From Phytophthora hibernalis (Eukaryota; Oomycota; Peronosporomycetes; Peronosporales; Peronosporaceae), in assembly GCA_012656075.1 (NCBI GenBank), contig JAAKBF010000247.1, positions 558,001-622,000 on the forward strand: DNA of 64,000 bases. Direction: 5' to 3'. The notes below the pieces were generated by a model, which was given only the letters and a program-made list of their open reading frames with translations, was not told the DNA's origin and did not search any database. This document shows positions 11,266 through 22,921 of the stretch, piece after piece. Numbering within the stretch: the stretch's first letter is position 1; each line of letters opens with the position of its first letter. Position numbers and translations under genes: made by a program.

Positions 11266-11613
11266 ATGTCCGGCAAATCTAAGATTTTGCAAGGAACACA
11301 AGTCAGATCACTCCATCAAAATCAAAAGCAGACCACAGAAAACACAATATGCGTACGAGCTGCGCGAACCGATGTTGACTTTTTCCAAAACTTCTCCCGC
11401 ATGTCAGCTAGCTTATTCATGCAGGACCCGTCCGTCCGGTCTGAGGCAAGGAAAAGTATACAAAGTCAGCGGCTAACAGCAGGAGGAGATAGCACTGATG
11501 CACTTACGCAGCGATTCGGCGACTTGATTTACGAGGTCCGAGCTCCCAGTCCTCTGGATCTCACTCGTGATCCGAACGAGAAAGTCAACAAGCCTCTCCA
11601 TTTCTTCGGATGA
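11266..11613 (+). CDS. Small hypothetical protein
   Basis: Open frame of 115 aa from an ATG (MSGKSKILQGT...), ending KPLHFFG. The composition is polar and coding-like (SEARKSIQSQRL, FGDLIYEVRAPSPLDL) and no intron is needed. It is transcribed away from the minus-strand acidic-protein gene, so the 260 bp between them would be a shared bidirectional promoter. No homologue recognised; it could be the first exon of a longer gene. Confidence 0.4.
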   Translation: MSGKSKILQGTQVRSLHQNQKQTTENTICVRAARTDVDFFQNFSRMSASLFMQDPSVRSEARKSIQSQRLTAGGDSTDALTQRFGDLIYEVRAPSPLDLTRDPNEKVNKPLHFFG

Positions 11614-11751
11614 CCACAGTTTAGGAGCCTTACTGGGTCCCACTAGCTTTTCCTCTCGGCGGGTGGCGGTACCTCTGAAAAATATCTCTCAAGAGTTCAA
11701 GACGTGTCATCTCCACCCTCGTTCGCTCTGCAAGCATGACTACATGTACAG

Positions 11752-12525
11752 TTAGTTATCAGTCACGGCGGCATCAAATGAGGTATCGCGCTTACGACGT
11801 GAACGACGCTTCTCCCTGATGTATAATTCACGCAGCGTATAGAACTTGTTCTTTGAGTCTGCAACCGATTTGCCTGTTCCAGAACGAGTCCATTTTTAAA
11901 TTCCGTCTGTAGTCCACGACACGCATTGAACTACCCACCCCACAATTGGATCCGCTTGAAATACACCTCGTGGGCACTGGAAAACAGTTTTCGATACTGT
12001 TTGGCCTTCTGAAGGAAGCGACTGAGCTCGTCGGGCAGCCACACACCGCCAGCCCGGTTTTCCGGCAGTTGACTGATCGTCTCGTAGATGTTCTCGTACA
12101 CGTACACCTCGTGCCCGTTCGTCATGATAACTGCCCCACACACATACAGTTACACAACCAATAAACCGCAGTTCTCACTGTTCCTCGTCACCGCCGTACC
12201 CTCCGTCCGGAAGTTCTTGGTGCTCAGCACGAGGCCGAACTGCAGCATGAGCGACCGCACCATCTCCTGGATGTCGACTGCCGTTTTACCTGCTCATTAT
12301 AAGCCACAAATATGTCCAAAGTCAGCCCCAAGCCCTATAATTGACGCTACCAGTACACGGTCTCCGATATGTTCGTTAATCGCTCGTTCTTGACGCACCG
12401 GGCAGCTCTGCGCGCACAACCTCCGCGAACTCGGCGTCGGACGCGTACACGTAGTGCAGCAGATGCTTGCGGAAGAGCGCCAGCAGCGCCAGGACGTCGC
12501 CGTCGCCCCATCCAGGCAGCCGCAT
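11752..12525 (-). CDS. Small protein of unknown function, possible SANT/Myb-like N-terminus (four exons)
   Basis: Exons 12525-12399, 12289-12200, 12130-11939 and 11873-11752 join in phase with good GT-AG borders into 176 aa including ATG and stop. The N-terminal 70 residues (ALLALFRKHLLHYV, FAEVVRAELPGKTAVDIQEMV) have the spacing of a SANT/Myb-like helix-turn-helix: helix, Leu-Pro-Gly-Lys-Thr turn, recognition helix. The middle is LPDELSRFLQKAKQYRKLF, and the tail is basic (REKRRSRRKRD), like a nuclear localisation signal. It is divergent from CTR9 with starts about 170 bp apart. The functional assignment is weak; the gene structure is well supported because all four exons keep frame. Confidence 0.6.
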
Positions 12526-12691
12526 CCTCTGCTCAAGCTTGAAAGTCCCGTTAACGTTAGCTGAAGTTGATGGAAGTTGACCAGGATAGGGGTCGAGTCC
12601 AATAGATGTTGCACGAGTGTTATCATTTATGTACGCACACACCAAGGAGGGGGATGCAATTTTAGTGTTGAAAATTGGTCCAGAGCAAGCC

Positions 12692-15600
12692 ATGTCGGAC
12701 GCTGAAGAGGAGCCGAGCAACCAGCGCGCTGCTGATCCCCGTCAAGAACTCGGAGCAGGCGGTGGAGGTGTACGTAGACGAGCTTCCGGATGACGTCAAC
12801 GACATCATCGACATCCTGCGCGCCGAGGTGGCGCCGCTCGACGTCTGGCTGCAGTTCGCCGTACGTCCACATGCAATTTGGACCAAAACGCGGGATCAAC
12901 TTTTGACAATTTGTGATTTGTGACAGGTGGAGTACTATAATCAGGGCCATGTGGCGCAATTTCAGGAGATCCTGGCTGTGGCATCCGAGCCGGGCATCGA
13001 GGAGATCTACAAGGACAACGCGTCACGCCTGTGCCGCATCAAGTTCTTCGTGGCGCTGGCCAGCCACGCGGTCAACGCCATGTGGAACGAGGAGGACGAG
13101 AAGAAGCGCGAAGCTATTTCCCAGCGTGCTGTTGGATACTTCCAGCGCGCTGATCGTCTGGACCACCAGCATCCTATGACGCTCGTGGGCAAGGCGCTCA
13201 TGTTCATGGCCAAGAACGAGGACGACCGTGCAGACCGTTTCGTGAAAAGTGTGCTCATCTCCAACAAGACCAACTTGCCGGCCATTCTGGGCAAGGCGCT
13301 GCTGCTGTACCGCAAGAAGCAGTACAAGGAGGCCAAGAAGCTTTATCTGGACGCGATCAAGCTGCACCCGCGCAGCCCCCAGGCAGCAAACATGCGCATG
13401 TGCTTCGCGTACTGCTGCTATCATTTGGGAGCGGTGGAGAAGGCGCGTGGGGTGATGCGTTTCACGGCATCGCTCGATGAGACCAACGTGGACGCAGTGA
13501 TTGCGAGTGCGTTGTGGCAACTTGCGAGTCAGAGCCGCGAGGAGCGTGCCGTCAGCATCCGTGATGAAAGCTCGCGTTTCATGATGATGATCCATCACGC
13601 TCACGCTATCGACAAGACCAACCCGACAGTTCTGAACCACCTGGCTAACCATTATTTCTCGCAGTGGATCCCGCTTCCGTGCACGGTGAGCGTGGTACGT
13701 GGATCGGCAGTTGTGGCGACATCCAAGGATATTTCCAGCGAAGTCTCGCCAGGTCAGATTATTTGCCTCGGTGATAGGTACGTTGCCTACATTAGCCGCG
13801 ACGAAGATGCCGTGTCGTCTTCTGGATTGAAGCTGGATGGCCCGTATCGCGAAGAGTCCGCGAGCGCTACAAATATCGCACGAAAGGATTACGATAAAAT
13901 GTTCACGCTTGCAGGAAATGCTTTCCACAGCACTAAGATCCCGGAGATCCGCTCTGAAAGCTGCTACCTCATGGGACGTGGTTGCCACGCTCAAGGCAAG
14001 TACAAGGACGCATACAGCTACTACTTCAACGCTGGACGACTTTGGCCCAAGTTTGTACTCCCATGGTTTGGCCTGGCTCAAATGTACTATGAGCGGAAGG
14101 AATTCACGAAGGCTGCGTCTTACTTGGAAAAGGCAAACAAAGCGTATCCTGAAAACGTGGAGATCCTGTCACTTCTTGGCGATGTGTACGGCAAGCTTGG
14201 CAAGAAGGATGAGGCCGTCGTTCTTCTTCGCCGTGTCGTAGAGCTCGAGCCAGGCAATGTGGAGGCACTGATTGGCACGGCTGAGCTTCTACACGGTTCT
14301 CCTGAACGAAAAGACCAGATTATTGCGATTTCATCGTATATTGCTGCGGAGAAAGTCATGAACAATGCCTCGGAGTGCATACCTATGGAAGTTTATGTCA
14401 ACCTGGGTGTACTACAGCAGCGCGTAGGAAAAACGGCCGATGCCATTGATTGCTTTAAGAAGGCACTCAAACAACTGGGTGATGACAGTACTGCCGACGA
14501 AGAGAGCAAATCAGAGGAGGCCGATGCCATTGTCGAGGAAGCCTCAATCCCCAAGCCAACGGAGGCTAATGTCACAATCCTGTATAATATGGGACGCGTC
14601 TACGAGGAAATGGGCAACCGTGACCGTGCCAAGAAACTGTATGATGGGATCCTAGAGGTATTTCCCCGCTACACCGACTGCTTGCTGCGCCTAGGCTGTA
14701 TGCTGCGTGATCGTGGCCAGGAGGTTGATGCGACGAAAATGTTTGATAAGGTACTGGAGGTGGACCCAACGTGTGCCGAGGCCTGTCTGCTGCAGGGCAA
14801 CATTCACTTGAAAAACGAGAGTGGGTGCTTGCACAGAAGAAGTTCGAAAAGGTGATGGGAATGCCCGGACTGAAGAATGACCCGTACGCATTCTTATCCA
14901 TGGGAAATATCTTCATGAGCAACCTCGGAGAAAAGAATCGCTACACCAAGAATATGTCGCTGAGTGAAGTGTACTACAAGAAAACTTTGTCGTCACACCC
15001 ACACAACATCTACGCTGCCAACGGTCTCGGTATTATGATTGCCGAAAAGGGCAACTTCGAGCTAGCAAAACAGATTTTTCCCAAGTGCGCGAGGCCAGTC
15101 CGGATATGCCAGACGCTTGGATTAATCTCGCACACATTTTCGTAGCCGAAGAGCGTTACCAAGAGGCTATTCAGCTCTACACCGTGTGTCTTACCAAGTG
15201 CTACAAGGGCCAGGACCTTGAAGTACTGCTGTACCTTGCGAAGGCCTTTTACGAGTCTAAGGACTTCCTGAGCTGTATTTCGACGCTGTCACGTTCACTG
15301 CACATGTACCCGAATGATTTGCGTCTTTGGTACAACACGGGTCTCGCACAGGAAGACTACGCTGTGACGACACTTGGACAGGAGACGACTACCACGCGGT
15401 CAGGCAGTGGCAATGCCGTACCCCAACAGCGTACAATGGGTGACGTGCAGCGTGCAATCTTGGATTTGAAGCGAGCGCAGCGTATCTTCCGCTTCCTGCT
15501 TCAACAAGCTGAGGTTACCGGTAATAGTGGCTCTGGTGAGAAGAAAAAGCACCACAATAGTCTGCCTTTCGATAAGGAGAAGGTGTCGGAACACGAGAAG

Positions 15601-16254
15601 TTCTGTGGCGACACGTTGACAAAGGCTAGCTATCACTTGGAATTCGAGCGGCAAAAAGAAGAGAAGCGTCGGCTGGAGATCGAGGCTCAACGGAAGCTGC
15701 TACGCGAGTATGAGGAGCGTGTGGCACGCGAGCAGGAGGAAACCCGCGTAAAGGAGGATGATCTGCGCAAGCGCCACGAAGGCATCCGTCTCAAGCAGGA
15801 CGAACGTTTGAAGAAGCTGCATGAGGGTTGGAGTGTGCGTGAGCGCGAGGAGGAAGAGAAGGAGAAGAAGGTTGTCAAGAAGAAAGGAGGCAAGAAGCGC
15901 AAGAAAACGGAGGACGAGGACGGCGGCTTCATTGATGACGGAGAGGACGAGGTGGATGAGGACGGCGATACCAGCATGTCGATCGAGGACATGAAGAACC
16001 GCAACGCGACCATGAAGAAGCTGGTGGAGAAGCGCAACAAGCGTGCGCGTGTGGAGTCTGGCTCGGAAGACGAGAACGACCCCTCCGGTCTCTTTGGCTC
16101 CGACTCGAGTGGCGATGAACAGGAGGAGTCCAAACCAAGCGACACAGTCAAGGATGAGGGCAAGCCTGCTGCTGTAGAAGAAGATGGTGCGGCGGAGGAT
16201 AGTCGTGAGGCCGAGAAGAACGAACTGTTCGGCTCTTCCTCTGATGAGGAGTAA
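12692..16254 (+). CDS. CTR9: CTR9, TPR subunit of the Paf1 transcription-elongation complex
   Basis: CTR9 is the TPR scaffold of the Paf1 complex, which travels with RNA polymerase II and promotes H2B and H3 modification. Exon 1 contains VEVYVDELPDDVNDIIDILR, the intron is 12861-12926 (GTACGT...CAG), and exon 2 begins VEYYNQGHVAQFQEIL. Many TPRs follow, including ESCYLMGRGCHAQGKYKDAY and YAANGLGIMIAEKGNFELA. The C-terminus is the charged coiled coil and acidic, Ser-rich tail typical of CTR9. Frame breaks: A5 at 14811-14815 and T5 at 15075-15079 each need one more base, and one extra base seems present between the ATG and residue 16. With these the gene is exactly 1166 codons. The start is inferred from the nearest ATG (MSDAEEEPSNQ); no other in-frame ATG exists. 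Confidence 0.93.
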
Positions 16255-16700
16255 GTTGTCGTATTCAGGAAGGAGGACAGCCCCAGTATCGACTGCGGGC
16301 CGTGCACTGCTAACAGTTCTTCATAATGCTTTGATTGGCCTTGTTAGCTGTGACGCGTTGAAACATTTGTTGACCAGACCGCAAAATTCCTTTTTGACAC
16401 TTGATCTTTGTGCGATTTTTCGGGATCGAGTTGGCGCCAAAACAAATTGCCCATCTAATTTCTCGCGTTCTCATTGGCTGGGAGCGGACGTCGAGGATGA
16501 ATGATGATCGAAATCGGCTGGTCAACGGGACAGTCTCCCGCGCTTTTTTCCGCCTGCGTGGCTCGTTGGCGCGCGGCGAGCAAGTCGAGCTCTTCTGCTT
16601 GTCATTTCGGATTTGGCGCTCTACTCCTCAAGCGACTTCTCCAGCTCCAGCTCGCATCCGCTCACCAAGCAGCAAGCAGCTACCAACCTATTCTGTCAGA
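16255..16700 (+). promoter_or_regulatory. CTR9-RNR2 intergenic region with E2F-like sites
   Basis: The E2F consensus TTTSSCGC is matched by TTTGGCGC at 16612-16619 (+) and by the reverse complement at 16434-16441 (GCGCCAAA), the latter in a near-palindromic TTGGCGCCAAAA. R2 is a classic S-phase E2F target in other eukaryotes. The Inr-like CTCATTGG near 16470 could set the start of transcription. No other gene is seen. Confidence 0.5.
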
Positions 16701-17842
16701 ATGGTCGCCACGTCATCAGAACGCACTGCCGCAAACAAGTCATCGGTTCAGCCGGAGCAGGAACTGAGCCCGGAGTTCGTGGAGGGTTTGCCAAGGTAGA
16801 CATGAAGGACGAGAAGAAGGAGGAGGAGCTCGTCATGTCCGAGTACAAGCTGAAGGAGGTGAACGGCGAGCTGCAGCCGGAGCCGTTCCTGGTGGAGAAC
16901 CCGAACCGGTTCGTGCTGTTCCCGATCCAGCACCACGACGTGTGGCAGATGTACAAGAAGGCGGAGGCGTCGTTCTGGACGGCCGAGGAGTTGGACCTGG
17001 TGCACGACCTGAAGGACTGGGCGAACCTGACGGACAACGAGCGGTTCTTCGTCAAGCACGTGTTGGCTTTCTTCGCTGCCAGTGACGGCATCGTGAACGA
17101 GAACCTGGCGATGAACTTCAGCAATGAGGTGCAGGTGCCGGAAGCTCGCTGCTTCTACGGCTTCCAGATCGCCATCGAGAACATCCACTCGGAGGTGTAC
17201 TCGCTGCTGATCGACACGTACATCAAGGACGCTGTGGAGAAGGACCACCTGCTGCGTGCCATCGAGACGATCCCGTGTGTGGAGAAGAAGGCGCGCTGGG
17301 CGCTCAAGTGGTGCGACCCTCGTGTGTCGTCCTACCCGGAGCGTCTGCTGGCGTTCGCCTCTGTGGAAGGCATTTTCTTCTCGGGCTCCTTTTGCTCCAT
17401 CTTCTGGCTCAAGAAGCGCGGGCTCATGCCTGGCTTGAGCTTCTCGAACGAACTCATCAGCCGTGACGAGGGAATGCACACGGACTTCGCGTGCCTCATG
17501 TACTCGAAGCTGGTGAACAAGCTGCCGGAGAGCCGCGTGCACGCGATCGTGCGTGACGCTGTGGCGATTGAGCACGAGTTTGTGCGCGACTCGCTCCCGG
17601 TCGAACTGATCGGCATGAACTCTGGGCTCATGTGCCAGTACATCGAGTTCGTGGCCGACCGCCTGCTTTACTCGCTGGGCGCGTCCAAGATCTACAACGT
17701 CAAGAACCCGTTCGACTGGATGGACATGATCTCGCTGCAGGGCAAGACCAACTTCTTCGAGAAGCGCGTGGGCGAGTACTCCAAGGCCGGCGTGGGTGTC
17801 GCGGCCGAGGATCAGGTATTCACTCTGGACGCCGACTTCTAA
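16701..17842 (+). CDS. RNR2: Ribonucleotide reductase small subunit R2
   Basis: R2 houses the di-iron centre and tyrosyl radical that drive dNTP synthesis in the cytosol. Visible landmarks: FFAASDGIVNENL (iron-ligand Glu), RCFYGFQIAIENIHSEVYS (radical Tyr, Glu and His ligands), FASVEGIFFSGSFCSIFWLKKRG, SNELISRDEGMHTDF (Glu and His ligands), and the C-terminal R1-docking tail FTLDADF. Start: ATG at 16701 (MVATSSERTAANK) reads to VEGLP, where one base is missing near CCAAGG at 16791 before KVDMKDEKKEEE; adding it gives 380 aa. The alternative is a start at 16802 without the first 34 residues. Neighbour CTR9 is on the same strand. Confidence 0.95.
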
Positions 17843-18401
17843 GTCGAAGTTGAAAGTGTGGGTCGCCCATGTCGTCCCTCGAAGCGCACCATGCAGCTCC
17901 TCACCTCGCGTGGTTCGGAAGTCTTAAGATCGCAGCGGCAGTGTATATAGCCAGCTTCGTTGCATATTTAAAAAAATCAACGTTGAGTCTCCAACCTCTC
18001 CGCTTTTTGTCCAGCAGCCTAATCGTGGAGCACTTTACCTAATTTGGTTGATGTAGCTTGCTCAACGGCGTTGGCGTTGTTTTGCAAGCAAAGTGGCTCA
18101 GGAAAACCGTTGCTTACATTAAGATAAAGCTGTAAAATGTGCATCCACAGTGTTCTACATGTAACAAGCGCCCGAGTTATAATACAGGCTGCAACTTCCA
18201 TCCAGTATCTCTTGTGATAGATTCTTCAACAACATGTGTTAAATATCCAACATGAAATTCGAAATAAGTAAGAGCAATTTTTTTTTTAGAATCTTGGAAT
18301 AGGCAAGACGATCGTTAAAACCAAATAGTGTCTTGAAGATGTGTACAACGAATGCATCAATTGATGCATCTAAGCGGCACGCGAACGGAATCACTGAGCA
18401 T
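17843..18401. other. Intergenic, no gene seen
   Basis: 3' flank of RNR2, AT-rich with a T10 run near 18280. There are two TACATGTA octamers nearby (18156-18163 and 18403-18410). I see no conserved frame. Confidence 0.5.
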
Positions 18402-20318
18402 CTACATGTAGTAGTCCATCCCCATCTTCAGCGACAAGCACTTCCGTCCCTGTTCGTCTTCCGTTTGCCCCCGATCAGACGCACTCACTGCCGATGCATG
18501 AAGCTGCTCCGGTGCTATCCATTCAGTTCTATCAAGAATTGATGCGAATGCCATGGCAGTTGTTGACTTTCCAGCAGGAGGGCCGATAATCGCTGACGTT
18601 TGTTCAACACAGGCACCTCTCTGCAGTAGAACTTCAGGCGAACGGGTGGAAGTCCGGAAATTTCATCAAATTTGAAGTTTTGTTGGTCTCCTGGTCTTCT
18701 TGATCATAATTATTTTCTATTGATGTTGCTCCTATGGCAAACACTTTGCCAGCAGCCACCCTTGAGCTGGATACATGCTCGAGAAGAGCGTCACAAAAAC
18801 TCGTCTTGGTCCGCGAGGCTTCGACGTGCATCTCGAGCCAAGTTCACCAACGCGTCAGCGCGCCTCCCCAGTTGAAAGGCGTCCTTGCTCTGCAGCATGG
18901 TCTCTAGCGCCCGAAGGTGTTTTCCGTAGTGCGGGTCATCTTGAAAGGGATACGCTCGTCCACTCGCAGCGGCGCACCGTTCCGTGTCTGCAGTCGCAGG
19001 AAAATACCAGCAGCCAGGCACGACACGTGGAACTCGATGCCGTACTGCAGCGAGCCCCAGCCCAATGGCCTTCATAATGCCGTTGTTGCGACGTGCGTGG
19101 CCCAGCTCGAGAAGGAGATCACACAGCTGACGCAGCATCTGCTTCTTCAGCGTCGACGGCAACACCTCCGCGAGCGGTTTGCACACAAAGTTGGTCATCT
19201 CAGCAACGAGGAACAGTAATTTCATCTGCACCAGCGAGCTGCTGCCCACCCGAGCGCGTTCCATCCAACCCATGAGTTTTGTCAGCAACGCAAGACTCAG
19301 GGATTCAGTCAGCACAGGTGCACGACGCAACTGCTGCAGAAAGAGAACCTGTAATGTCATCAGCTTGCCTTGCACCAAGCAAGCCGCCTCGAACTCTTCG
19401 CCACTCAGCTCCGGCACCTGTAACCGCAACGCCAATGCGTCCCACATCCCTCGACGTTCCTCGATGACCCACTTCTCAATGCTCTTCTCCGCCACCTGGC
19501 TCATTACGTGCACCGATGCAAGCGCTCGTCCACATGCAGCCAGACAAGCCAGCTCTCCACCCCTGAAAGCTAGGAAACTCCACAGCACCTTCCCAAGTGG
19601 TGTACCAATGGCCTCGGCTGGAGACTGTATCGCAGAAATCACTGTACCGCTTGCATCCTCTTCCTTGCTGGGGAGCGGTCGGAAGAAATTTGATGACCCC
19701 GATAACTTCGTTGTTGCAATGCCTTGTGGCTGGACGCGAAGTCGCGCACAAGAGCATCAATCTCCACGAATACCACATTGCCGCATTTGTTCCAGTTAAG
19801 AGAACTGCTCCCTGACGCGGATGAAGAGGAATCTACGCTACCCCCGCTGCCAGCCTTTGACTGTTTTGCAACTGCTTGAAGAATACTTCCGCCACTGACA
19901 AATTACAAAATCGCAGCACCTCTGATACCGCGGTAGTCAGGTCTTCTTCAGTGACACCTTCCTTGGACTCATCAATGCACTTGGCACCTTCGCCACTTTC
20001 TTTGCTGGCATCTTGCTTGTAAAAATGCACAATCTCGTCTAGCTTCTCGTACAGCGCTGTACAACTAGATCCGTATAGGACCATCAGCCACGCGGCGTAC
20101 GTAGAGTTGTAGCAATTACCATCCAGACCGCCGCGGTCGTTTACTTCAAACACACCGAAAAGGAGCTTCAGGAAAAGGCTCACCCGCTGCAAACTTTCAC
20201 GCTTCGAATCTTGCCGTGGTGCAAAGTTGTGATCTGTCCGAACAACCGAAGTACCAATTGCAGCCTTGTAAATGCGTCTTGCATCATCGCTGCACTTGGC
20301 GCCGCCTCTGCAAAACGA
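18402..20318 (-). pseudogene. Truncated, frameshifted helical-repeat gene cut by a Crypton fragment
   Basis: A conserved-looking protein can be followed on the minus strand: about 20270-19833 (KRESLQRVSLFLKLLFGVF, NCYNSTYAAWLMVLYGS), then 19833-19720 (LNWNKCGNVVF-EIDALVRDFA), then in another frame 19720-18791 (SPAEAIGTPLGKVLWSFLAF, GGELACLAACGRALASV). A third frame, 18830-18402, includes a Walker-A-like GPPAGKST. Frame changes occur near 19735, 18797 (a T5 run) and 18645. The character is all-helical and HEAT/ARM-like. The 5' end runs directly into recombinase sequence at about 20319, so the beginning of the gene is missing here. No family is assigned with confidence; the 18402-18800 part might be a different gene. 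Confidence 0.4.
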
Positions 20319-21326
20319 GTGAGACGTCAGGTTGCTCGTCGCACCTGCCACGTCAGCCACGCGCTTCAGCAACCGGTTCACATACACTTGTACTCCGTCT
20401 TCACGCCTGTCTTGGCGGCGCAAGTGAGGATGGCGTCCCAGGCGAGGGGGTAGTCTGCCGCACAGGAGCTTATGCCGGCGAAGCAATGGATTGCAGCAAA
20501 TCGAGCAGCGGTACCCCATCGTCCAGCTTCACTGCAGCGGGCGAGGACAGCGTAGAAAGCTGGCTTAGCAAGGAAGAGCATGGTGCCTCCTGCATCATCA
20601 GGGCCACGGCTAGGGTGAAGATGGGGCAGGTCAGGAAGTCGTCGCGATCAGGTACGAGCGTCAGGCCTTGTTCTTCAGATGTTTTCACTCGGAGCATGCG
20701 GATGTAGAAGACGTCGTCCGCTGACATGGTCACGTGCTGCTTTCTCATGTAGGTGAGGACCGAGAAGCGTCCAAAGCAGTGCCACATAAGGCATGCTAGC
20801 GCTGCATCCTCGTAGACCGTCACGACTGCCGCTGCTGAGTAGAGATAGCGCGTCAAGGACCGTAGGTCGGACTTCGTGCAGGGTGGAGTCTTGTTAATAA
20901 AACCTCCTTTTTCACGTTTTATGGAGAGGTTTTCTAACGTTTTACCCTTTTTAAGAGGTCAGCTTCGCTGGGCTGTCTAAGATGAGGGTATTCCTCAAAT
21001 AGCCACAGCTTCACATTTCTAAAGTAAGAGATAGCAGAGTTTCAAGAAAGCTTACGTCTCTTACCTTCGTTCGTAGCTAGATAGTAGCCAAACCGGTCCA
21101 TAAGTGCCGCGACGCTTTTACCTGCATTTTCACTGAGAATGCACGCTTGGACAATGTCCATACTCACATTTTCAGCTTGCAACATCCGGTTAAACGCACA
21201 TATTGCGGTGGTGCGACCTTTCTGCGTGTTGACCGGGACAAAAGAGGCGATAAACATGCTGGTTGAGTGTCTCTTCTGCTTTTTGTCGGGTAATGGTGAA
21301 TGGCTGACAGCTACAGTGTCCACCAC
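20319..21326 (-). mobile_element. Degenerate Crypton tyrosine-recombinase fragment
   Basis: Two blocks match the complete Crypton at 45.7 kb. 21326-21042 (ENVSMDIVQACIL, VAALMDRFGYYLATNEGKR) corresponds to its residues about 20-75. 20856-20319 (LACLMWHCFGRFSVLTYMRK, KTSEEQGLTLVPD, LTSHSFCRGGA) corresponds to the catalytic region. The first catalytic Arg survives (FGRFSVLT), but the H-x-x-R motif HSFR has become HSFC and everything distal to it, including the nucleophile Tyr, is gone. The element is therefore dead. It lies between the DIRS-like element and a broken gene, apparently inserted at or deleting both. Confidence 0.72.
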
Positions 21327-21420
21327 AACAATCCGTCCTCAGCCTAGACTAGGATTACACCTAGCTATTGGAACCGCGATAATATTTGAAATAATTCTTT
21401 TGAACTTGTATTTTTGTATT

Positions 21421-21438
21421 CCGACAAATATTTGTCGG
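21421..21438. promoter_or_regulatory. Perfect palindrome upstream of the degenerate Crypton recombinase
   Basis: CCGACAAAT / ATTTGTCGG, 18 bp and perfectly palindromic, lies about 95 bp upstream of the recombinase fragment, with a further TGTCGGAA at 21442-21449. A very similar palindrome (CTCCGACAT / ATGTCGGAG) lies upstream of the intact Crypton at 45554-45574, so it may be a recombinase or regulator site. Confidence 0.55.
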
Positions 21439-21526
21439 GATGTGTCGGAACGGAAACCTACACATAATGCACCGTATTGGCTAAATTTAGCGAAATGAAG
21501 CACTGCTATTGGATAATACTCTTAAT

Positions 21527-21850
21527 TCAGTGACCGGACCACCATCTCACACGTCTATCTGTCGGAAAGACGTGTATATTCATCCGTATCGTTTCAAATC
21601 GAAGAGGGGTGTCTTCCTGGCATGCTTGCCAGCTTTCAACCGCAAAAATAGCGAGGAGTACGGATTGGCGGGACGAGTCGAGTGGTGAGGGCCAACATGA
21701 CACCTTGTGTCTGGTACAGAATCGACACCATTGGCTCCACGTGTGCATGTAGCGTTTCCGAGAGGAGTCGGCGAGGTATCTCCCTGCAGTTGGGTGATCT
21801 GGGAGTGTAGATCTTGCGGAATTCGGATGGATTTCCTGTTAAGACCACAA
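21527..21850 (-). pseudogene. DIRS-like element: N-terminal arm of its tyrosine recombinase, truncated
   Basis: AGRYLADSSRKRYMHTWSQW followed by CRFCTRHKVSCW and LLAIFAVESWQ has the helical, core-binding character of phage-integrase-type SAM-like domains (xxSxxTYxxxWxxWxxFC). The catalytic R-H-R-Y part is absent. It follows RNase H by less than 100 bp, as in YR retroelements. Confidence 0.5.
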
Positions 21851-21889
21851 ACGCACAGAGTTACTCCACTCGTTCAGTCATCCTACATT

Positions 21890-22424
21890 CCATGCCCTCG
21901 AGCCCAGATCAGCTAGGTAATTTGACGATCCCGGTAGATGAGAGGTCGACACGTGTAAGTTGTACCCCATCTCCACGCATGACATCACTCGTGTGAGTTC
22001 CTGGTCAGATTTATTGTTCGAAGCCTGGTGGCCGATCCATGCAACCGCCGACGTGTTGTCGATCCAGCAGCGAACATGGAGCGGGTAAATCGATTCTTTG
22101 TTGATATGACACCATCGGGGACCCTAAACCAGCGTTGCGAACACCGCACTCAAGCTCTCGCGAACATTGATACTGAAGGAGGTTGAACTGGTGCATTTTG
22201 ACGACTTTATGGCCTCCTGTTCTTTTTGATCGAATTGAACTCAAATGTATTCTCGTTCTGCAGGGTACAGGATACAGAGGCCAGTATCGCTGGCATCTAT
22301 GAACACGTGGACAGCCGGTTTGAGCGTATCTGCAAGAATGCTGGTCGAGACGCCGTTCGTTCCGCCATGGCGCAGTAGTGAAGCGATCCACTGTAAGACT
22401 TGGATCGTATCATGTGGTGTAGGG
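21890..22424 (-). pseudogene. DIRS-like element: RNase H domain
   Basis: RNase H landmarks in one frame: first Asp in HVFIDASDTGLC, Glu in ESLSAVFATLV, Asp in CWIDNTSAVAWIGHQ, and the terminal HLPGSSNYLADLGSR (His, Asn, Asp). The expected Trp after ATLV is a TAG stop, and a second stop lies near 22252. It is separated from the RT by about 500 bp that do not read as RT or RNase H. Confidence 0.7.
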
Positions 22425-22921
22425 AAATCCAGATTTTGGAAAACCCTACACTACGGATGCCCAAGCTAGACCAGTGGGTACATGGCAACTCAAGAGGATC
22501 AAGAGGGTACACCACCAAGTGGGTATGGATACATCGCACTCAACAGGGAACGGATTTAAACGGGGATCGCACTTAGCTGGACTCAGCGAAGGACACTCAG
22601 TGATGGACGGACTCGGCGAAAGTCGACTTGGCGAGATTATGCCTCGAGGGAGATATACCAACTGGGGGATAAATTAGGATTTGGGCGAAGAGTCGCCGAG
22701 AGGTAGGAAAACAGCTCGACACCAAGGGACGGAGCTGAGCGAAGAGTCGCAGGGAGATCTGTAACGACTCCATTTCATTAGATATTTGTAAAGGACTGAA
22801 AGAAGAACATAGGAAAGAGCCTGATAGAGCTCTCCAAAGACATAGAGATAACAATCAGAGCAGAATCTTCTAAGTCCAAGAACAGCGTACAGTTTCCCGG
22901 TAAGCCCCTGCATGGGCTGGA
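22425..22921. other. Insertion-like non-coding segment between RT and RNase H
   Basis: This roughly 500-bp segment interrupts the DIRS-like polyprotein. It starts with an inverted pair, GTGTAGGG ... CCCTACAC (22417-22452), and contains a degenerate repeated motif GGCGAAGAGTCG (near 22610, 22683, 22738). It may be a solo LTR or small element, but I could not define matching ends or a target duplication. Confidence 0.3.

Noticed and set aside
22425..22921. Clean solo LTR between RT and RNase H
   Set aside because: No matching TG...CA ends with a target duplication could be identified, so I only list it as an insertion-like segment.
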